From the NCBI GenBank assembly GCA_002438905.1, contig DJSA01000027.1, forward strand, positions 1-6,639: a stretch of DNA of 6,639 nucleotides. The letters are read 5' to 3'. The notes below the pieces were generated by a model. That model did no database searches. It worked only from the letters and a program-made list of their open reading frames with translations, and had not been told where the DNA came from. This DNA is from Bacteroidales bacterium UBA6346. GTDB lineage: Bacteria; Bacteroidota; Bacteroidia; Bacteroidales; UBA932. The translations under genes and the position numbers were made by a program. Below are positions 6,477 through 6,639 of this stretch, piece by piece. The first letter of the stretch is position 1. Each line of letters begins with the position of its first letter.

Positions 6477-6507
6477 CAAAGATAGTGAATTTAACGAATG
6501 GTAAAAA
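6477..6507 (-). promoter_or_regulatory. Bacteroidetes-type promoter for the five-gene operon
   Basis: Seen on the minus strand: TATCTTTG at 6477-6484, an exact match to the Bacteroidetes -7 consensus TAnnTTTG, and a T-run (TTTTT, 6503-6507) 18 nt upstream in the place of the -33 element, whose consensus is TTTG-like. The -7 box is strong and the -33 box weak. Transcription would start near 6470, giving a leader of about 20 nt before ATG 6449. No comparable promoter is visible between the later genes, so the operon probably depends on this one. Confidence 0.65.
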
Positions 6508-6550
6508 CCCTCGAAGAGCGTTCTGCGATAAGATTTTAACCTAATCCATA

Positions 6551-6585
6551 TAAAACAAAAGAGAGCTACATCGCTGTAACTCTCT
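6551..6585 (-). terminator. Intrinsic terminator after tRNA-Phe
   Basis: Seen on the minus strand: a stem of GAGAG with CTCTC and TACA with TGTA, one internal mismatch, extended by one A-T pair (6560-6585), with a 4-nt loop, followed at once by a U-rich run (TTTTGTTTTA, 6551-6560). It starts 10 nt after the tRNA 3' end, so it ends the tRNA transcript and insulates the downstream operon. Confidence 0.85.
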
Positions 6586-6595
6586 GAGTCAGAAG

Positions 6596-6639
6596 TGGTG
6601 CCACCGAGAATCGAACTAGGGACACAAGGATTTTCAGTC
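6596..6639 (-). tRNA. tRNA-Phe (GAA), 3' part only, cut by the window edge
   Basis: Seen on the minus strand: the end of the anticodon stem, anticodon loop CTGAAAA with anticodon GAA at 6633-6635, stem strand TCCTT, variable loop GTGTC, T arm CCTAG-TTCGATT-CTCGG (6604-6620), acceptor strand TGGCACC (6597-6603) and discriminator A (6596). The D arm and 5' acceptor strand lie beyond 6639. CCA is not encoded (CTT follows the discriminator), so it would be added by tRNA nucleotidyltransferase. The T stem has a U-C mismatch at its middle pair (51-63). The sequence is otherwise a standard bacterial tRNA-Phe. Confidence 0.92.

Noticed and set aside
6596..6639. tRNA-Phe as the attachment site of an integrated island ending at the recombinase
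   Set aside because: No copy of the tRNA 3' end is visible near the recombinase or at the left edge, and the genes between include priA, a housekeeping gene. Nothing else suggests a mobile element.

Overview
The window reads as a chromosomal stretch from a member of the Bacteroidetes, most likely Bacteroidales. Three things point there. The one clear promoter has the Bacteroidetes -7 hexamer pattern TAnnTTTG. The tyrosine recombinase looks like the DNA-invertase/integrase type common in gut Bacteroidales. The partial tRNA-Phe does not encode its CCA end. GC content appears moderate throughout (estimated by eye), and nothing in composition singles out one gene as a recent arrival.

Everything recognisable is on the minus strand. 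Reading in the direction of transcription (right to left): the 3' half of a tRNA-Phe gene (6596-6639) is followed by its intrinsic terminator (about 6551-6585). A promoter follows at about 6477-6507, then five tightly packed genes: a cytosolic GT2 polyprenyl-phosphate glycosyltransferase (5709-6449), a tandem LAB_N membrane protein (5057-5719), an ArnT/PMT-like GT-C glycosyltransferase (3370-5070), the primosomal helicase PriA (1019-3361) and a tyrosine recombinase (26-934). The first four genes overlap or are 8 nt apart; the recombinase is 84 nt downstream of priA. A hairpin lies just past the recombinase stop (2-20).

The first three genes form a coherent envelope-modification module. The GT2 enzyme would charge a polyisoprenyl phosphate with a sugar on the cytoplasmic face. 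The LAB_N protein may help pass the lipid-linked sugar across, or anchor the synthase. The GT-C enzyme would transfer the sugar on the periplasmic side to lipid A or another envelope glycan. The sugar and acceptor cannot be read from sequence. PriA (replication restart) and the recombinase have no evident functional link to this module but appear to share its transcript.

The start codons listed differ from the longest open frames. LAB_N is placed at an ATG behind a GGAG, and PriA at a GTG behind an AAGG. The recombinase is placed at an internal ATG, because its longest frame begins with TTG plus 27 residues outside the expected domain.

The most unusual content is in PriA. The last zinc-binding Cys pair is not in its normal form and an extra segment lies beside it. 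A coiled-coil-like stretch sits where the winged-helix domain should be. Two helicase-core motifs deviate from consensus, and a second insertion precedes the C-terminal domain. I see no convincing wholly new system here.
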